From the NCBI GenBank assembly GCA_004791255.1, contig SRUQ01000002.1, forward strand, positions 589,050 to 653,049: a DNA stretch of 64,000 bases, written 5' to 3'. The stretch is from a bacterium M00.F.Ca.ET.205.01.1.1. Its GTDB lineage: Bacteria; Pseudomonadota; Alphaproteobacteria; Rhizobiales; Rhizobiaceae. The position numbers and the translations under genes are program-made. Below are positions 19,282 through 28,693 of this stretch, one piece after another; positions within the stretch are counted from its first letter, which is position 1; each line of letters begins with the position of its first letter. The notes beneath the pieces were generated by a model. That model was not told the DNA's origin, searched no databases, and saw only the letters and a program-made list of their open reading frames with translations.

Positions 19282-22200
19282 TCACCGATACTCGAAGATC
19301 GACCTGAATATCCCAGGCGCGATCACCGAGAGCGGGTTGATATCGAGCACCGGCTTGTTGGCATTGCCCCGCAGCCGGTAGGTCACGCCGATCAGGCCGC
19401 GATCGCGGCCATTGCCGAGCAGCGCGCCAACGATGGGCAGTTCGCCGAAGATGCGGTTGAGGCCGTAGACGGGCATGAAGGTGCCGGTCATGTCCATATT
19501 GTTGTTCTGGTCGTAGAGAATGCCCTGGAAGGTCGTGCCGATGCGTGGGCCGCGCAGCACGCCGTTGGCCAGCTTGAGGTAGCCGCTGCCCTTTTCGATT
19601 TCGGCATAGCCGCGCTCGAACTTGACCCTGGACGTGTCGAGTTTGCCTTTGACCGCCTGGTTGAGGCTGCGGCTGTCGCCGGCCGGAGTGGTCGAAACGA
19701 TGGACGCCAGTTTCGGCTCGTTGACGATGAAGAAGTCGGTCGTATCGACCTTGCCTTTCATCGGCCCGTCGGCGGCACCGGCGAGCGCCAGCATGATCGA
19801 GCCGCCCTCCATATGCTCGTAGACGTTTAGGAAGCGCAATATCGCCCCGGCATCGGCCGACTTGACGTTGAGGGAGCGCTGGCCCCCACCCGTCGTGTTG
19901 CTGATCGCGATCGCCGCGCCCGAACTTGCCGTGGCGCTGACTTTCAGGCCGTTCACTCTCGAACCGGCCGCGCTGTAGTCGAGCTTGAGATTGGACAGTT
20001 GCTCGTCGTGGAAACCGGTCAGTTGATCGATATCGGCGCTGACGGAAATGTTGTCGGACCCTGTCGTCTTGGTTGCCGTGTCGACGTCCGAGGTAAACTG
20101 CTTGATGAGCGAGCGGGCATCCAGCGCATTGCCATTGATGTCGACCGCATAGCCTCTGCCCGAGCGTTTCACCGAGACGGCGACATCGTCACCCCTGTTC
20201 AGGGTGACCTTGCTAAATTTCGCCGACGACAGCGCGCCGTTGACCAGCGCAACGTTGCCGTCGATGGAGAAGGTCTTGCCGTCGAGATTGAAATCGGACA
20301 GCGTCGTGGTGTCGCCTGACTTGGTCATGACGAATGTGACATTGGCGGGTATGCCGGCCCCCTTGCTCCACCCCGCCCAGGGAATATCCAGCCTGGCGTT
20401 GGTCAGGTCGGCCGAGACGTTCTGGTCGCCGTCGCCACTCTTGTCGATCGCGACCTTTATGGTCCCGGCAAGCAATGGCGATAGCCCCGGCATGGCCGCC
20501 GCGCGGATCTTGTCGTCGAGCACCAGGGCCACTTTGCGGCTGCGCGCCGGTCCGCCATCTTCCAGCGGTTCGACAAGGTCGAGTTCGGCCGGAATGCCGT
20601 TCAGCGATGCCTTTGCTGATATGACAGCCTTTTCGGGGTCGATGGTGACCGAACCGTCGGCATCGCTCACCGTCTGGCCCTCGAAGGGCTTGGCCAGAGA
20701 CAGGCCCGTGTAGTCGAGCGATACCAGCCAGTCGAGCTTCGAGGTGTCGACCCCGGATTGCAGCGGAATGTCCGCCTTGACGTGACCGGTGACGTTGCCG
20801 GACAGGTCGTCGGGCAGGAAGCCGACATGGCGCATGGCATTGATCGGTTCGTAGGAGGCAAGTTCGGCGACCGCCGGTGCCTCGCCGGCCACGTCGATGT
20901 CCAGCGAGCCGACCACCGGAGGATGGTTGGCCGCCTTGACCGTCAGCGTGCCGTTGCTGGCCGCCACGGTGCGGCCGCTGGCCATGAAGACGGTGCCCGA
21001 GGACAGCGAAATGTCGACATCATTGCCGTGGAAGGCAACGACGCCGACCGCGTCGCGGATGGGCGGGATGCGGCCGGCCGTGTCGAAACGCGAGCCTTCG
21101 ATCTGGAAGCGGCCGAACACCTCGTCGGCGGACAGCGGCACGCCGTTGCCCATGCGCCCGGGCACCACCTGGTACTGGAGATTGGCTTCGACGACACGGC
21201 CGCCAAACAGATTGTCGAGCACCCAGAGCCGGGCATTGCGCGCCGAAAACCACGGCCACAGTTGCTTGACGTGGGACACAGGCATGTCATGGACGTTGAA
21301 GGCAACCGAAACACCCGGCGCCTTGCCCTCGACGAACTCCACAGTTGCCGTGCCGAGCGCCTCGCCGCCGGTGCCGGACCGGAGCGCGATCTGTTCGGCG
21401 ACGAGCTTGTGGCTCTGTGTGCGATAGACGCCGGCGACGCGGGAAAGGAAGGTGAGCGCTGGCTCGGGCGATTCCGATGGCGCCAGCGTGGAGCCGTCGC
21501 TGGTCAGGTCATAACGATAGGCAGGCTCCTCACCAGAAACGCCTGGCTTGGGACCGATGGAGCCGGCGAAATCAAAGGTCGAGCGGCCGGTCTTCAGCAA
21601 CAGCCTGTCGACTTGGACTTTGTTGCTGCCGTAGAGAAGCGTCGCATTGAGATCGACGTCGGCCGGCAGCACCCCGCGCGTTCCGAGGTCCAGCGCCGAT
21701 CCCGTGGACGACAAGGCTGCCGTCAGCCGCGATGCGGTGTCGCCGGCGCCTTGGGATCCATTGAGCTTCAGTGTGAGCACACCCATCTTGCCACCGTCGG
21801 CGGTAGCCGCGCCGGCACTTTCAGCGACATCAACGGTGGCATTGAGCGAGGTCACGCGCCGGGTCGCGGCATCGCGCGCCGCGGATGCGGCTAGCGTCAC
21901 CGCCTTGCCGTCGACATCGGCCCGCGATGAGAGCTCGAGGCCATTTGGCCCTGATTGCACGACCTTGGCGTCAGCGACGGTGATCGACTTGACCATGCCG
22001 GTCCCGGGCAGAACGAATTCCACATTGTGAAGATCGATGCGCTGCAGGGACTCTTCGCGGATTCCATCAAGCGCGTGGTTGATGTTGCTGAACAGCGCAT
22101 CCGACAATTTTTCGGGATCGATCAAACCATCTTCATTGCGCAGTTGCGCGGTCCAGTCGCCGCCCGACGGCATCGCTGCCGTGACGATGCGCGCGTCGGA

Positions 22201-22659
22201 AATCCTGGCGCTGGTCAGCCGCACCTCGCCCCGAAGCAAGGGCACGAGGCGGATGCCGAAGCGCACCCTTCCGGCGTCGGCCATCGGCTTGCCGTCGCCG
22301 GTCTTGAGGCTGACGTCGCTCACCTGCAGCGCAACGAAGCTGGAACTGTCGAGCGTAATGCGGGCGGGTCCGACCGAAACGTTGACGTCGACGCCGGCAA
22401 GCTTCTCGATTGCCGCCTCCGCCTCCGTGCGAAGCCGATCGGAGCCTATGCCGGAGACGCCGACGAGGTAGATGGCCACCGCTGCCAACAGCACGAGCGC
22501 GACGGCGCCGGCAAACAGCCGCGCAACGATGCGAAAGCCGCGTCCGACCGATGCTTGACCCAGCGGCGGAACGCGGCACGCGGACGGCAGTGCGCCCAGG
22601 TCGGCGATCTCGTCGCGCCTGAACCTGATCTTTTCGTGCTGCGGTTGCTCCTGATCCAC
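19282..22659 (-). CDS. very large AsmA/YhdP-like (DUF3971) envelope protein
   Basis: A 1125-residue protein with one N-terminal membrane anchor (about residues 44-66, RIVARLFAGAVALVLLAA) and a long periplasmic part rich in short beta strands. The DUF3971 region (about 200-600) and the AsmA-like C-terminus (VLDINPLSVIAPGIFR) place it in the YhdP/TamB/AsmA group of bridge proteins thought to carry phospholipids to the outer membrane. GTG at 22657-22659 is preferred because GGAAG sits five bases upstream; the frame stays open 48 codons further but would overlap bcp, and that stretch is not conserved-looking. It is divergent from bcp. Confidence 0.85.
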   Translation of the reverse strand: MDQEQPQHEKIRFRRDEIADLGALPSACRVPPLGQASVGRGFRIVARLFAGAVALVLLAAVAIYLVGVSGIGSDRLRTEAEAAIEKLAGVDVNVSVGPARITLDSSSFVALQVSDVSLKTGDGKPMADAGRVRFGIRLVPLLRGEVRLTSARISDARIVTAAMPSGGDWTAQLRNEDGLIDPEKLSDALFSNINHALDGIREESLQRIDLHNVEFVLPGTGMVKSITVADAKVVQSGPNGLELSSRADVDGKAVTLAASAARDAATRRVTSLNATVDVAESAGAATADGGKMGVLTLKLNGSQGAGDTASRLTAALSSTGSALDLGTRGVLPADVDLNATLLYGSNKVQVDRLLLKTGRSTFDFAGSIGPKPGVSGEEPAYRYDLTSDGSTLAPSESPEPALTFLSRVAGVYRTQSHKLVAEQIALRSGTGGEALGTATVEFVEGKAPGVSVAFNVHDMPVSHVKQLWPWFSARNARLWVLDNLFGGRVVEANLQYQVVPGRMGNGVPLSADEVFGRFQIEGSRFDTAGRIPPIRDAVGVVAFHGNDVDISLSSGTVFMASGRTVAASNGTLTVKAANHPPVVGSLDIDVAGEAPAVAELASYEPINAMRHVGFLPDDLSGNVTGHVKADIPLQSGVDTSKLDWLVSLDYTGLSLAKPFEGQTVSDADGSVTIDPEKAVISAKASLNGIPAELDLVEPLEDGGPARSRKVALVLDDKIRAAAMPGLSPLLAGTIKVAIDKSGDGDQNVSADLTNARLDIPWAGWSKGAGIPANVTFVMTKSGDTTTLSDFNLDGKTFSIDGNVALVNGALSSAKFSKVTLNRGDDVAVSVKRSGRGYAVDINGNALDARSLIKQFTSDVDTATKTTGSDNISVSADIDQLTGFHDEQLSNLKLDYSAAGSRVNGLKVSATASSGAAIAISNTTGGGQRSLNVKSADAGAILRFLNVYEHMEGGSIMLALAGAADGPMKGKVDTTDFFIVNEPKLASIVSTTPAGDSRSLNQAVKGKLDTSRVKFERGYAEIEKGSGYLKLANGVLRGPRIGTTFQGILYDQNNNMDMTGTFMPVYGLNRIFGELPIVGALLGNGRDRGLIGVTYRLRGNANKPVLDINPLSVIAPGIFRSIFEYR

Positions 22660-22754
22660 GCAATCTTCCGTTGTACAAACTCGCTCGTGGACGAATCCCC
22701 GTTCGACACTATATCGCTGTGGCTTCGCGCGTAACCTCAAACAAGGGCATCGAT

Positions 22755-23222
22755 ATGGCTGACCTCGACGTAGGCGATCTTGCACCGCAATTCGACCTGC
22801 CACGGGATGGCGGCGGTTCGCTCAGCCTCGCCGCGTTCACCGGCAAACCGGTTGTCCTCTATTTCTACCCGCAGGACGACACCACAAGTTGCACCGCCGA
22901 GGCAATCAGCTTCTCGCAGCTGAAACCGGAGTTCGAGAAGGCCGGCGCCGTCGTGATCGGCCTGTCACCCGACAGCGCCAAGAAGCACGACAAGTTCAAG
23001 TCGAAATACAGCCTCGCCATCGACCTGGCCGCCGACGAGGAGCGCAAGGTCATCGAAGCCTACCATCTGTGGGTCGAGAAGACCATGTATGGCCGCAATT
23101 ACATGGGCGTCGAACGGGCAACGTTCCTGATCGGCACGGACGGCCGGATCGCCAAGGTCTGGCGCAAGGTCCGCGTCAAGGGCCATGCCGAAGAGGTGCT
23201 GGACGCCGTCCGCGCCCTTTGA
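22755..23222 (+). CDS. bcp: Bcp/PrxQ-type peroxiredoxin with a single cysteine
   Basis: A 155-residue thiol peroxidase that reduces hydroperoxides in the cytoplasm. The fold signature is complete: APQFDLPRDGGGSLSL, the active-site segment YPQDDTTSCTAEA with peroxidatic Cys46, and RATFLIGTDGRIAKVW near the C-terminus. The resolving cysteine five residues after the peroxidatic one in E. coli Bcp is absent, and no other cysteine occurs, so it should act as a one-Cys peroxiredoxin with an external thiol. The ATG at 22755 (MADLDVGDLAPQF) matches family starts. It is divergent from the AsmA-like gene. Confidence 0.93.
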   Translation: MADLDVGDLAPQFDLPRDGGGSLSLAAFTGKPVVLYFYPQDDTTSCTAEAISFSQLKPEFEKAGAVVIGLSPDSAKKHDKFKSKYSLAIDLAADEERKVIEAYHLWVEKTMYGRNYMGVERATFLIGTDGRIAKVWRKVRVKGHAEEVLDAVRAL

Positions 23223-23242
23223 GCGATCGCAGTCTGGCGTTC

Positions 23243-24382
23243 TTACTCGGCGACCGATGTTTCCGTCTTCGGCCGCGTCCGCCAGGATTTCGAAAGATGG
23301 TTCGCGCGATCGGCCAGCAAGGCGAGGTGGCCGCGCAAGCCGCGCGCGCCGGTCACCGATGTGAGCGTGACCGATTGCGTGGCGAAGCGCCGCTTGAAAT
23401 CCTCGCCGCCGCAGAGAAAATCTACCATGGCCAAACCGTGGTCGAGCGACCACCTGATATAGTCCACCATCAGCACCATGCCCGGCGATGCGCGCTCGTA
23501 TTCGGGATCGTAGGTGGTGATGAAGGCCATCATCCTGCCGTGCTGCTCGAAATTGATCGAGACGGCGACGATTGTATCGTCAAGTTCCAGCACGAAGATG
23601 CGCAACAGTTCGAGTTCGGCCAGCACCGAAACAAGCGCGGCGAGAACCGGGGAGCCGTGGTCGAACAGGTCCGAGACGCGGCCATGCCTGGCGAGCCAGA
23701 GGCGCTTCAGCGCGGCGACGCGCAAGAGCGCCGGCTCGCGCGATTCGTCCGCATCCAACAGGCGGAAACGCAATGTACCGCTTTCTTCCATGAACTTGCG
23801 GCCACGGCGGTAGTTCTGCCGGGTTTTCTTGGATTGCGTCTCGAACCAATCCGCCCCACGCGGCCAGAACCCCGCCACACGATAGCTGATTTCAGTGCGG
23901 TGGTTGGGCCGAAGCGCCTTGCCATGGCGTGAGGCCGGGTCCAGCAAGGTGCGGAACCCGGCATCCGGCAGCAGACGGTTCAGATAGACGAGGTCGAAGC
24001 CGCCGCCCTCGAGCATATACTGCCAGAGCTGGCTGAGCACTTGCGGATCACTGCCGGGGGCGACCAACGCATCGCCATAATCACTATGATTCTTCGCGGC
24101 CCATTCGAGCACGCGAATGCCGGAGCGCTTGATGGTAGCGAGCGCCACAACGCCATCGAGACGGTCGCCGTTCCAGGCCAGTCCTATCCTGAGTGTGCGC
24201 CGCTCCTGATGCGGGGTCGTCCGCCACCAGGCGGCGATCCACGCGGGGTGCTGAAAGACAAGCCCGCCAGCTCGCCGCCAAAGCGCGCTCCAGGCCGGGG
24301 TGACCTCGGCCAGGCGTTCCGCCGATGTCACGACTTCAAAGGTGCGGGTCCGCAGGATCCCGAGCACCATGGGAGCGTTCAT
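23243..24382 (-). CDS. FemAB/BioF2-like GNAT acyltransferase
   Basis: A 379-residue cytoplasmic protein with the BioF2-like/FemAB-related acetyltransferase domain in its second half: WFETQSKKTRQNYRRGRKFM, then LELDDTIVAVSINFEQHGRMM and TTYDPEYERASPGMVLMVDYIRW, followed by VDFLCGGEDFKRRF. This COG5653-type domain appears in exopolysaccharide and lipid-modification loci (CelD-like) with unknown acyl donors. The ATG at 24380-24382 overlaps the stop of the sterol-desaturase-like gene in an ATGA, indicating translational coupling. Upstream in-frame codons fall inside that gene and were excluded. The reaction is not known. Confidence 0.82.
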   Translation of the reverse strand: MNAPMVLGILRTRTFEVVTSAERLAEVTPAWSALWRRAGGLVFQHPAWIAAWWRTTPHQERRTLRIGLAWNGDRLDGVVALATIKRSGIRVLEWAAKNHSDYGDALVAPGSDPQVLSQLWQYMLEGGGFDLVYLNRLLPDAGFRTLLDPASRHGKALRPNHRTEISYRVAGFWPRGADWFETQSKKTRQNYRRGRKFMEESGTLRFRLLDADESREPALLRVAALKRLWLARHGRVSDLFDHGSPVLAALVSVLAELELLRIFVLELDDTIVAVSINFEQHGRMMAFITTYDPEYERASPGMVLMVDYIRWSLDHGLAMVDFLCGGEDFKRRFATQSVTLTSVTGARGLRGHLALLADRANHLSKSWRTRPKTETSVAE

Positions 24383-25374
24383 GACGGTGTCCCTTCCGAT
24401 GATCTCGAGGTCCGTGGCTTTCCAGGCCGAAGGCGCCTGGCAATGTGCCCCCACATCCGCTTCAGCGGCATGACATAGAGGCCGGCGAGCGACTGGTAGT
24501 CGCGCACATCGCGATCGACCAGTCCGAACTTGAAGTCCTCGTCGGGCTTGGGCACGCACAACGTGCCGAAGAACCGATCCCAGAACGAGAAGAGCAGCCC
24601 GAAATTCTTGTCGTAGTGGAGCGGGTCGGTGCTGTGATGCAGCTGGTGCCAATGAGGACACAAGATCACGTTGTTGAGCGGGCCAAACGAGATCTTGAAA
24701 TGCGTGTGCCTGACAAAATCCATCATCAGGATGTTGCGCATGACATAGACGTTGACGCCAAACACCGTCAGTTCGACAAGGTTCAGCGAAACCAGCGACC
24801 AGATGCCGAAGCAGATGCCCACGACGACGCCGTCCCAGGCCCGGTTCATCAATTCGTCGAGCGGGTGAACCCTGTCCTTGGTGATGCCGACCATCACCTC
24901 GGCCGAGTGATGCACCTTGTGCAGTTCCCAGAGCAGCGGATAGCGATGCTGGGCGACGTGATAGAGATAGTAGGAGATATCGTAGGCGAGCAGCATGGTG
25001 ATGGTGAAGATCAGCACCGTCACTGGCCCGGCTGGTCCCTCGATCAGAGGCGCCTGGAGATGGAACAGTGTCGACAACAGCCAGTTGGTTGCGTAGCCCA
25101 CCGCCGTGATGAAGACGATTCCGGCGGGCAGCATCAGGAAAGGCATCAGGGCCTTCTTCGTTACCCAGAACAAAAGGTCGGCCTTCGCCGAGGGATGGGT
25201 GATGACCTCATGCGGGATGGCGAACTCGAAAAACTCCTTCCAGCTCTTTTCGTCGACCGCACGCCAATAGGCGACGAGCGCGCTGACAAAGGCGGTCGAC
25301 AGCAAAAGCCCGGTTGCCAGCAGACTGGCGCCCGAGATCTTGTCGAGAATCTTCCCAACCAAATCGCCCAGCAT
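24379..25374 (-). CDS. sterol desaturase / fatty acid hydroxylase superfamily membrane protein
   Basis: A 331-residue membrane protein with about four to five hydrophobic segments and the three histidine boxes of the diiron hydroxylase superfamily: HVAQHR, HKVHHS and HQLHHS, the first two about 15 residues apart. Such enzymes use O2 to hydroxylate or desaturate lipids, sterols or alkylglycerols. Rhizobia lack sterols, so a fatty acyl or ether lipid is more likely here, but the substrate cannot be deduced. The ATG at 25372-25374 begins MLGDLVGKILDK. It is translationally coupled to the FemAB-like gene downstream. Confidence 0.88.
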   Translation of the reverse strand: MLGDLVGKILDKISGASLLATGLLLSTAFVSALVAYWRAVDEKSWKEFFEFAIPHEVITHPSAKADLLFWVTKKALMPFLMLPAGIVFITAVGYATNWLLSTLFHLQAPLIEGPAGPVTVLIFTITMLLAYDISYYLYHVAQHRYPLLWELHKVHHSAEVMVGITKDRVHPLDELMNRAWDGVVVGICFGIWSLVSLNLVELTVFGVNVYVMRNILMMDFVRHTHFKISFGPLNNVILCPHWHQLHHSTDPLHYDKNFGLLFSFWDRFFGTLCVPKPDEDFKFGLVDRDVRDYQSLAGLYVMPLKRMWGHIARRLRPGKPRTSRSSEGTPS

Positions 25375-25722
25375 TCCCTAGACCGTCATCTTCCAACGAG
25401 ACTCCACCAAACGCTATTTGGTATATTCGAAAACCATCAAGTAAATGCAATCAAACAGAGTTAAGGGAACCTTGACCTCGATGGCGCCCGATGCTCGTGG
25501 CAGATACATCGATGCGGGAAGCCGACTACCCGTCTGATGAACGAACTTTTACAAGGCCCCGCTCACGCACCTCGTCCCCAACGGCTCTCGCCGCGATTGT
25601 CATGCAACCTTTTGCCCGTGACGCGCGCATTCGTTACCGCACATTCAATCCGGCAAGGCTTTGTTAACCCTAACAAGGTGTAATCAAGCTCTTCGTGGTG
25701 TCGTCAACGAAAGCTTGGTCCC
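25375..25722. other. 348-base intergenic region upstream of the M23 peptidase gene
   Basis: No reading frame here looks coding. A short dyad TTGTTA-ACCC-TAACAA (25661-25676) sits about 50 bases upstream of the peptidase start and contains TTAACCCTAAC, loosely like paired CtrA half-sites but without the usual spacing. TTGACC at about 25471 could be part of a promoter. Nothing else was recognised. Confidence 0.4.
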
Positions 25723-27009
25723 GTGAACGCAACCGGTCAGTCAGCGGTCTTCGGCAGGCGCAAGGAACCCCATACGGTCATCATCGCCCGGGGCAACGAA
25801 ATCAGGCACTTTACGGTCCGCCCCTGGCTTGCCGCGTTTCTCGGTTCGGCGCTGGCGGCTATCGCCATCGGCTATCTTCTGGCTACCTCCTATCTCGTGC
25901 TGCGCGATGATTTGATCGGTGCGACCACGGCGCGCCAGGCGCGCATGCAGCAGGCTTACGAAGACCGCATTTCCGCCCTTCGCGCACAAGTCGACCGCAT
26001 CACCAGCCGGCAATTGCTCGACCAGCAATTGATGGAAACCAAGGTGAGCGAATTGCTGGAACGCCAGACGCAGCTCAGCCAGCGCCACGGCCGCCTCGGC
26101 CCGCTGCTGGAGCGCGCCGAGAATGAAGTTGGAACACCGCCCGCAGAGGCCTCTCCCGCGGCGGCGAAGCCCGATCAGCACGCCGAAATGACCGGAAGCA
26201 TTGGTCAGGCCACGCAAACCTATACCGTCGCGAGCCTCGGCGCCGGCGACACAAAGCCGTTCTCGCTGTGGTCGACCCGCTCCGACCCGCTGCCGGACGA
26301 TTCAGCCGCCGACCGCGCCGACAGGCTGTTCGTGTCGATCAACCAGTCGCTGAAAACGATCGAGAGCGAACAGCTTACCCGTATCACCGCGCTCGCCGAC
26401 AATGCCTACAAGAGTGCCGACGCCATCACGCAGGCGCTCGAAGCGGCCGGGTTGCCGGTCGACAGCGATCTCGGCAAGAGCGATGTCGGCGGCCCCCTGG
26501 TGCCCCTCGACAGTTCGATGATGTTCGACAGCAAGGTCAAGGAACTCGACGAGGCGCTGGACACGCTCGATCAGATCAAGAAGGAAGCGCGCCAGTTGCC
26601 GCTGACCAATCCGGCGCCTGGCCATTCCGTCACCAGCCCATTCGGCGTGCGCACCGATCCCTTGCTCGGCACCGCAGCTATGCATACGGGAATGGACTTC
26701 AGGGCGCCGATCGGCATGGCGGCCAAAGTTACCGCAGCTGGCGTCGTCACCAAGGCCGGCTGGAACGGCGGCTATGGCCGCATGGTCGAGGTCGATCACG
26801 GCAATGGTTTTGCCACGCGTTACGGGCACCTCAGCGAGATTGATGTGACGGTGGGCGAAAAAGTCGATGCCGGCGCCATCATCGGCAAGACCGGCAGCAG
26901 CGGACGCTCGACCGGCCCGCATCTGCACTACGAAGTCCGCCACAATGGCGAAGCGATCGATCCCCTGCGTTTCCTGACCGTCGGCAGGAAAGTCGCGCAG
27001 TATCTCTAG
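25723..27009 (+). CDS. membrane-anchored M23 (LytM) peptidase
   Basis: A 428-residue cell-wall endopeptidase-type protein. An N-terminal membrane segment (about 35-60, LAAFLGSALAAIAIGYLLA) is followed by a coiled-coil stretch (about 65-115), a linker, and a C-terminal M23 domain (about 300-425) with MHTGMDFRAPIG, NGGYGRMVEVDHGNGFATRYGHL and GRSTGPHLHYEVRHNGE. The zinc ligands (His and Asp of HTGMD, His of HLH) are present, so it could be an active peptidoglycan endopeptidase, unlike the degenerate amidase activators. The start is a GTG without a strong ribosome site; it matches the beginning of related alphaproteobacterial proteins. Confidence 0.88.
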   Translation: MNATGQSAVFGRRKEPHTVIIARGNEIRHFTVRPWLAAFLGSALAAIAIGYLLATSYLVLRDDLIGATTARQARMQQAYEDRISALRAQVDRITSRQLLDQQLMETKVSELLERQTQLSQRHGRLGPLLERAENEVGTPPAEASPAAAKPDQHAEMTGSIGQATQTYTVASLGAGDTKPFSLWSTRSDPLPDDSAADRADRLFVSINQSLKTIESEQLTRITALADNAYKSADAITQALEAAGLPVDSDLGKSDVGGPLVPLDSSMMFDSKVKELDEALDTLDQIKKEARQLPLTNPAPGHSVTSPFGVRTDPLLGTAAMHTGMDFRAPIGMAAKVTAAGVVTKAGWNGGYGRMVEVDHGNGFATRYGHLSEIDVTVGEKVDAGAIIGKTGSSGRSTGPHLHYEVRHNGEAIDPLRFLTVGRKVAQYL

Positions 27010-27256
27010 CGGAAGCCACCGCGCCGCCTGCGCTGACTGATCCGCAACCACGGGTCCCGACCACCGCAGACGGCTCCCTTTCGAGGCCCTGCCCGACCCG
27101 CCATGGATGCGTGCGACCCCATCCGCGATGGCAGAGACCACTCGCACGCCATCCTTCTTGCCTGTTGATGACTTGCCAGCGGCCGTCCAGATCCGTTGAC
27201 TCTAATGAAGTTGTAGGATGATATGTATATCCATACTCGCTAGCATCAGGTACAGG

Positions 27257-28693
27257 ATGACGGTTCACGGCATCACCTCACCGGTTCTCGACGCGCTGCA
27301 AAGCATCGTCGGCAAGGACGGCGTCCTCACGGATGCCGCTGGCATGGCCGGATATCTCGGTGACTGGTCGGGGGACTATCGTGGCGCCGCGCTTGCGGTG
27401 CTAAGGCCCGGCTCGGTTGCCGAAGTGCAGGCGCTGGTGCGGGGTTGCGGTTCGCTCGGGCTCGGCATCATTCCGCAAGGCGGCAACACCGGCCTGGTCG
27501 CAGGCGCGATCGACAGCAATGGAAGCGGCACGGTAATCGTCAGCCTTGAGCGGCTGAACGCTATCCGTCTGGTCGACGCCGACAATTTCATCCTGCAGGC
27601 CGATGCCGGCTGTGTGCTGCAGGCGATCAAGGATACGGCAGAAGAGAAGGATTGCTTGTTTCCGCTGGCGCTTGGCGCGCAAGGGAGCTGCCGGATCGGC
27701 GGCAACGCCGCGACCAATGCCGGCGGCGTCAACGTGCTGCGCTACGGCATGGCGCGCGACCTGATCCTCGGGCTGGAAGTCGTGCTTGCCGACGGCGAAT
27801 TGTGGAACGGCTTTTGCGGCCTGCGCAAGAACAACAGCGGCTACGACCTGAAGCAGCTCTTCATCGGCGCGGAAGGAACACTCGGCATCATTACCGGCGT
27901 CGAGGTCAAGCTGTTCCCGAAACCGGCACGCGTCGAAACCGCCTACATCGGCGTTGCGTCTTTCGAGGCGGCAATCGCACTGTTTCGCCAGGCGCGGCGC
28001 GACTGTTCGGATCTGGTCTCAGCCTTCGAGATCATCGGCGCCGAGTGCATTGAGCTAGCGCGTCTGGTCAATTCCGAGATGATCGCGCCAGTGGCAGCAC
28101 CCGTCCAGGTGCTGATCGAACTCTCCTCCAGCGCGCTCGTCGACCTCAATGCCGTATTGGTCGGTTTCCTCGCCGGGGCGATGGAGAAGGGCCTTGTTGG
28201 CGAGGCGGTTCTGGCTGCCAGCGGCGCGCAGGCGAAGAGCTTCTGGTCCATCCGCGAAGGGCTGGTCGAGGGCCAGGCGAAACGCGGCTATCACGTGCGC
28301 ACCGATCTTTCTGTGCGCATCTCGGACATCCCTGCCCTGATCGAACGCGCCCGGCGCTTTGTAAAGGCCGAGCATCCCGGCTGGACCCCGTTGGCCTATG
28401 GCCACGCCGGCGACGGCAACATCCATTTCAACGTGCTGCCGCCACTCGGCCTCCCTGACGCAGAGGCTCGCGCCAGGGGCTCCGGCATCACGGAAGGGCT
28501 TTACGACATCACGACCTGCCTCGGCGGCTCGATCAGCGCCGAGCACGGCATCGGCCGCAGTCGCAGCCGGGAATTCTGGAGCGGCCTGTCGCCTGTCCAC
28601 AGGCGGCTGGTCTCGGCCTTGAAGAACGCTCTCGACCCTAAGGGCTTGATGAATCCCGGTTGCCTGCTGCCTTCGACGGAGACGACACCATGA
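27257..28693 (+). CDS. FAD-linked oxidase, GlcD/D-lactate dehydrogenase type
   Basis: A 478-residue flavoprotein of the GlcD/D-2-hydroxyacid dehydrogenase family. The N-terminal FAD-binding domain shows LGIIPQGGNTGLVAGA, the adenine/pyrophosphate region GSCRIGGNAATNAGG and YDLKQLFIGAEGTLGIITG; the C-terminal cap has YGHAGDGNIHFNVLPP (His metal ligands) and SAEHGIGRSR. It should oxidise a 2-hydroxyacid to a 2-keto acid, passing electrons to the respiratory chain. The ATG at 27257 is used. Its stop overlaps the next gene's ATG (ATGA), so it belongs to the operon with a GntR regulator and an ABC importer. The exact substrate is unknown. Confidence 0.88.
   Translation: MTVHGITSPVLDALQSIVGKDGVLTDAAGMAGYLGDWSGDYRGAALAVLRPGSVAEVQALVRGCGSLGLGIIPQGGNTGLVAGAIDSNGSGTVIVSLERLNAIRLVDADNFILQADAGCVLQAIKDTAEEKDCLFPLALGAQGSCRIGGNAATNAGGVNVLRYGMARDLILGLEVVLADGELWNGFCGLRKNNSGYDLKQLFIGAEGTLGIITGVEVKLFPKPARVETAYIGVASFEAAIALFRQARRDCSDLVSAFEIIGAECIELARLVNSEMIAPVAAPVQVLIELSSSALVDLNAVLVGFLAGAMEKGLVGEAVLAASGAQAKSFWSIREGLVEGQAKRGYHVRTDLSVRISDIPALIERARRFVKAEHPGWTPLAYGHAGDGNIHFNVLPPLGLPDAEARARGSGITEGLYDITTCLGGSISAEHGIGRSRSREFWSGLSPVHRRLVSALKNALDPKGLMNPGCLLPSTETTP

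Noticed and set aside
25661..25676. CtrA binding site upstream of the M23 peptidase gene
   Set aside because: The TTAA half-sites are not at the 7-base spacing of the consensus; it is only a short dyad.
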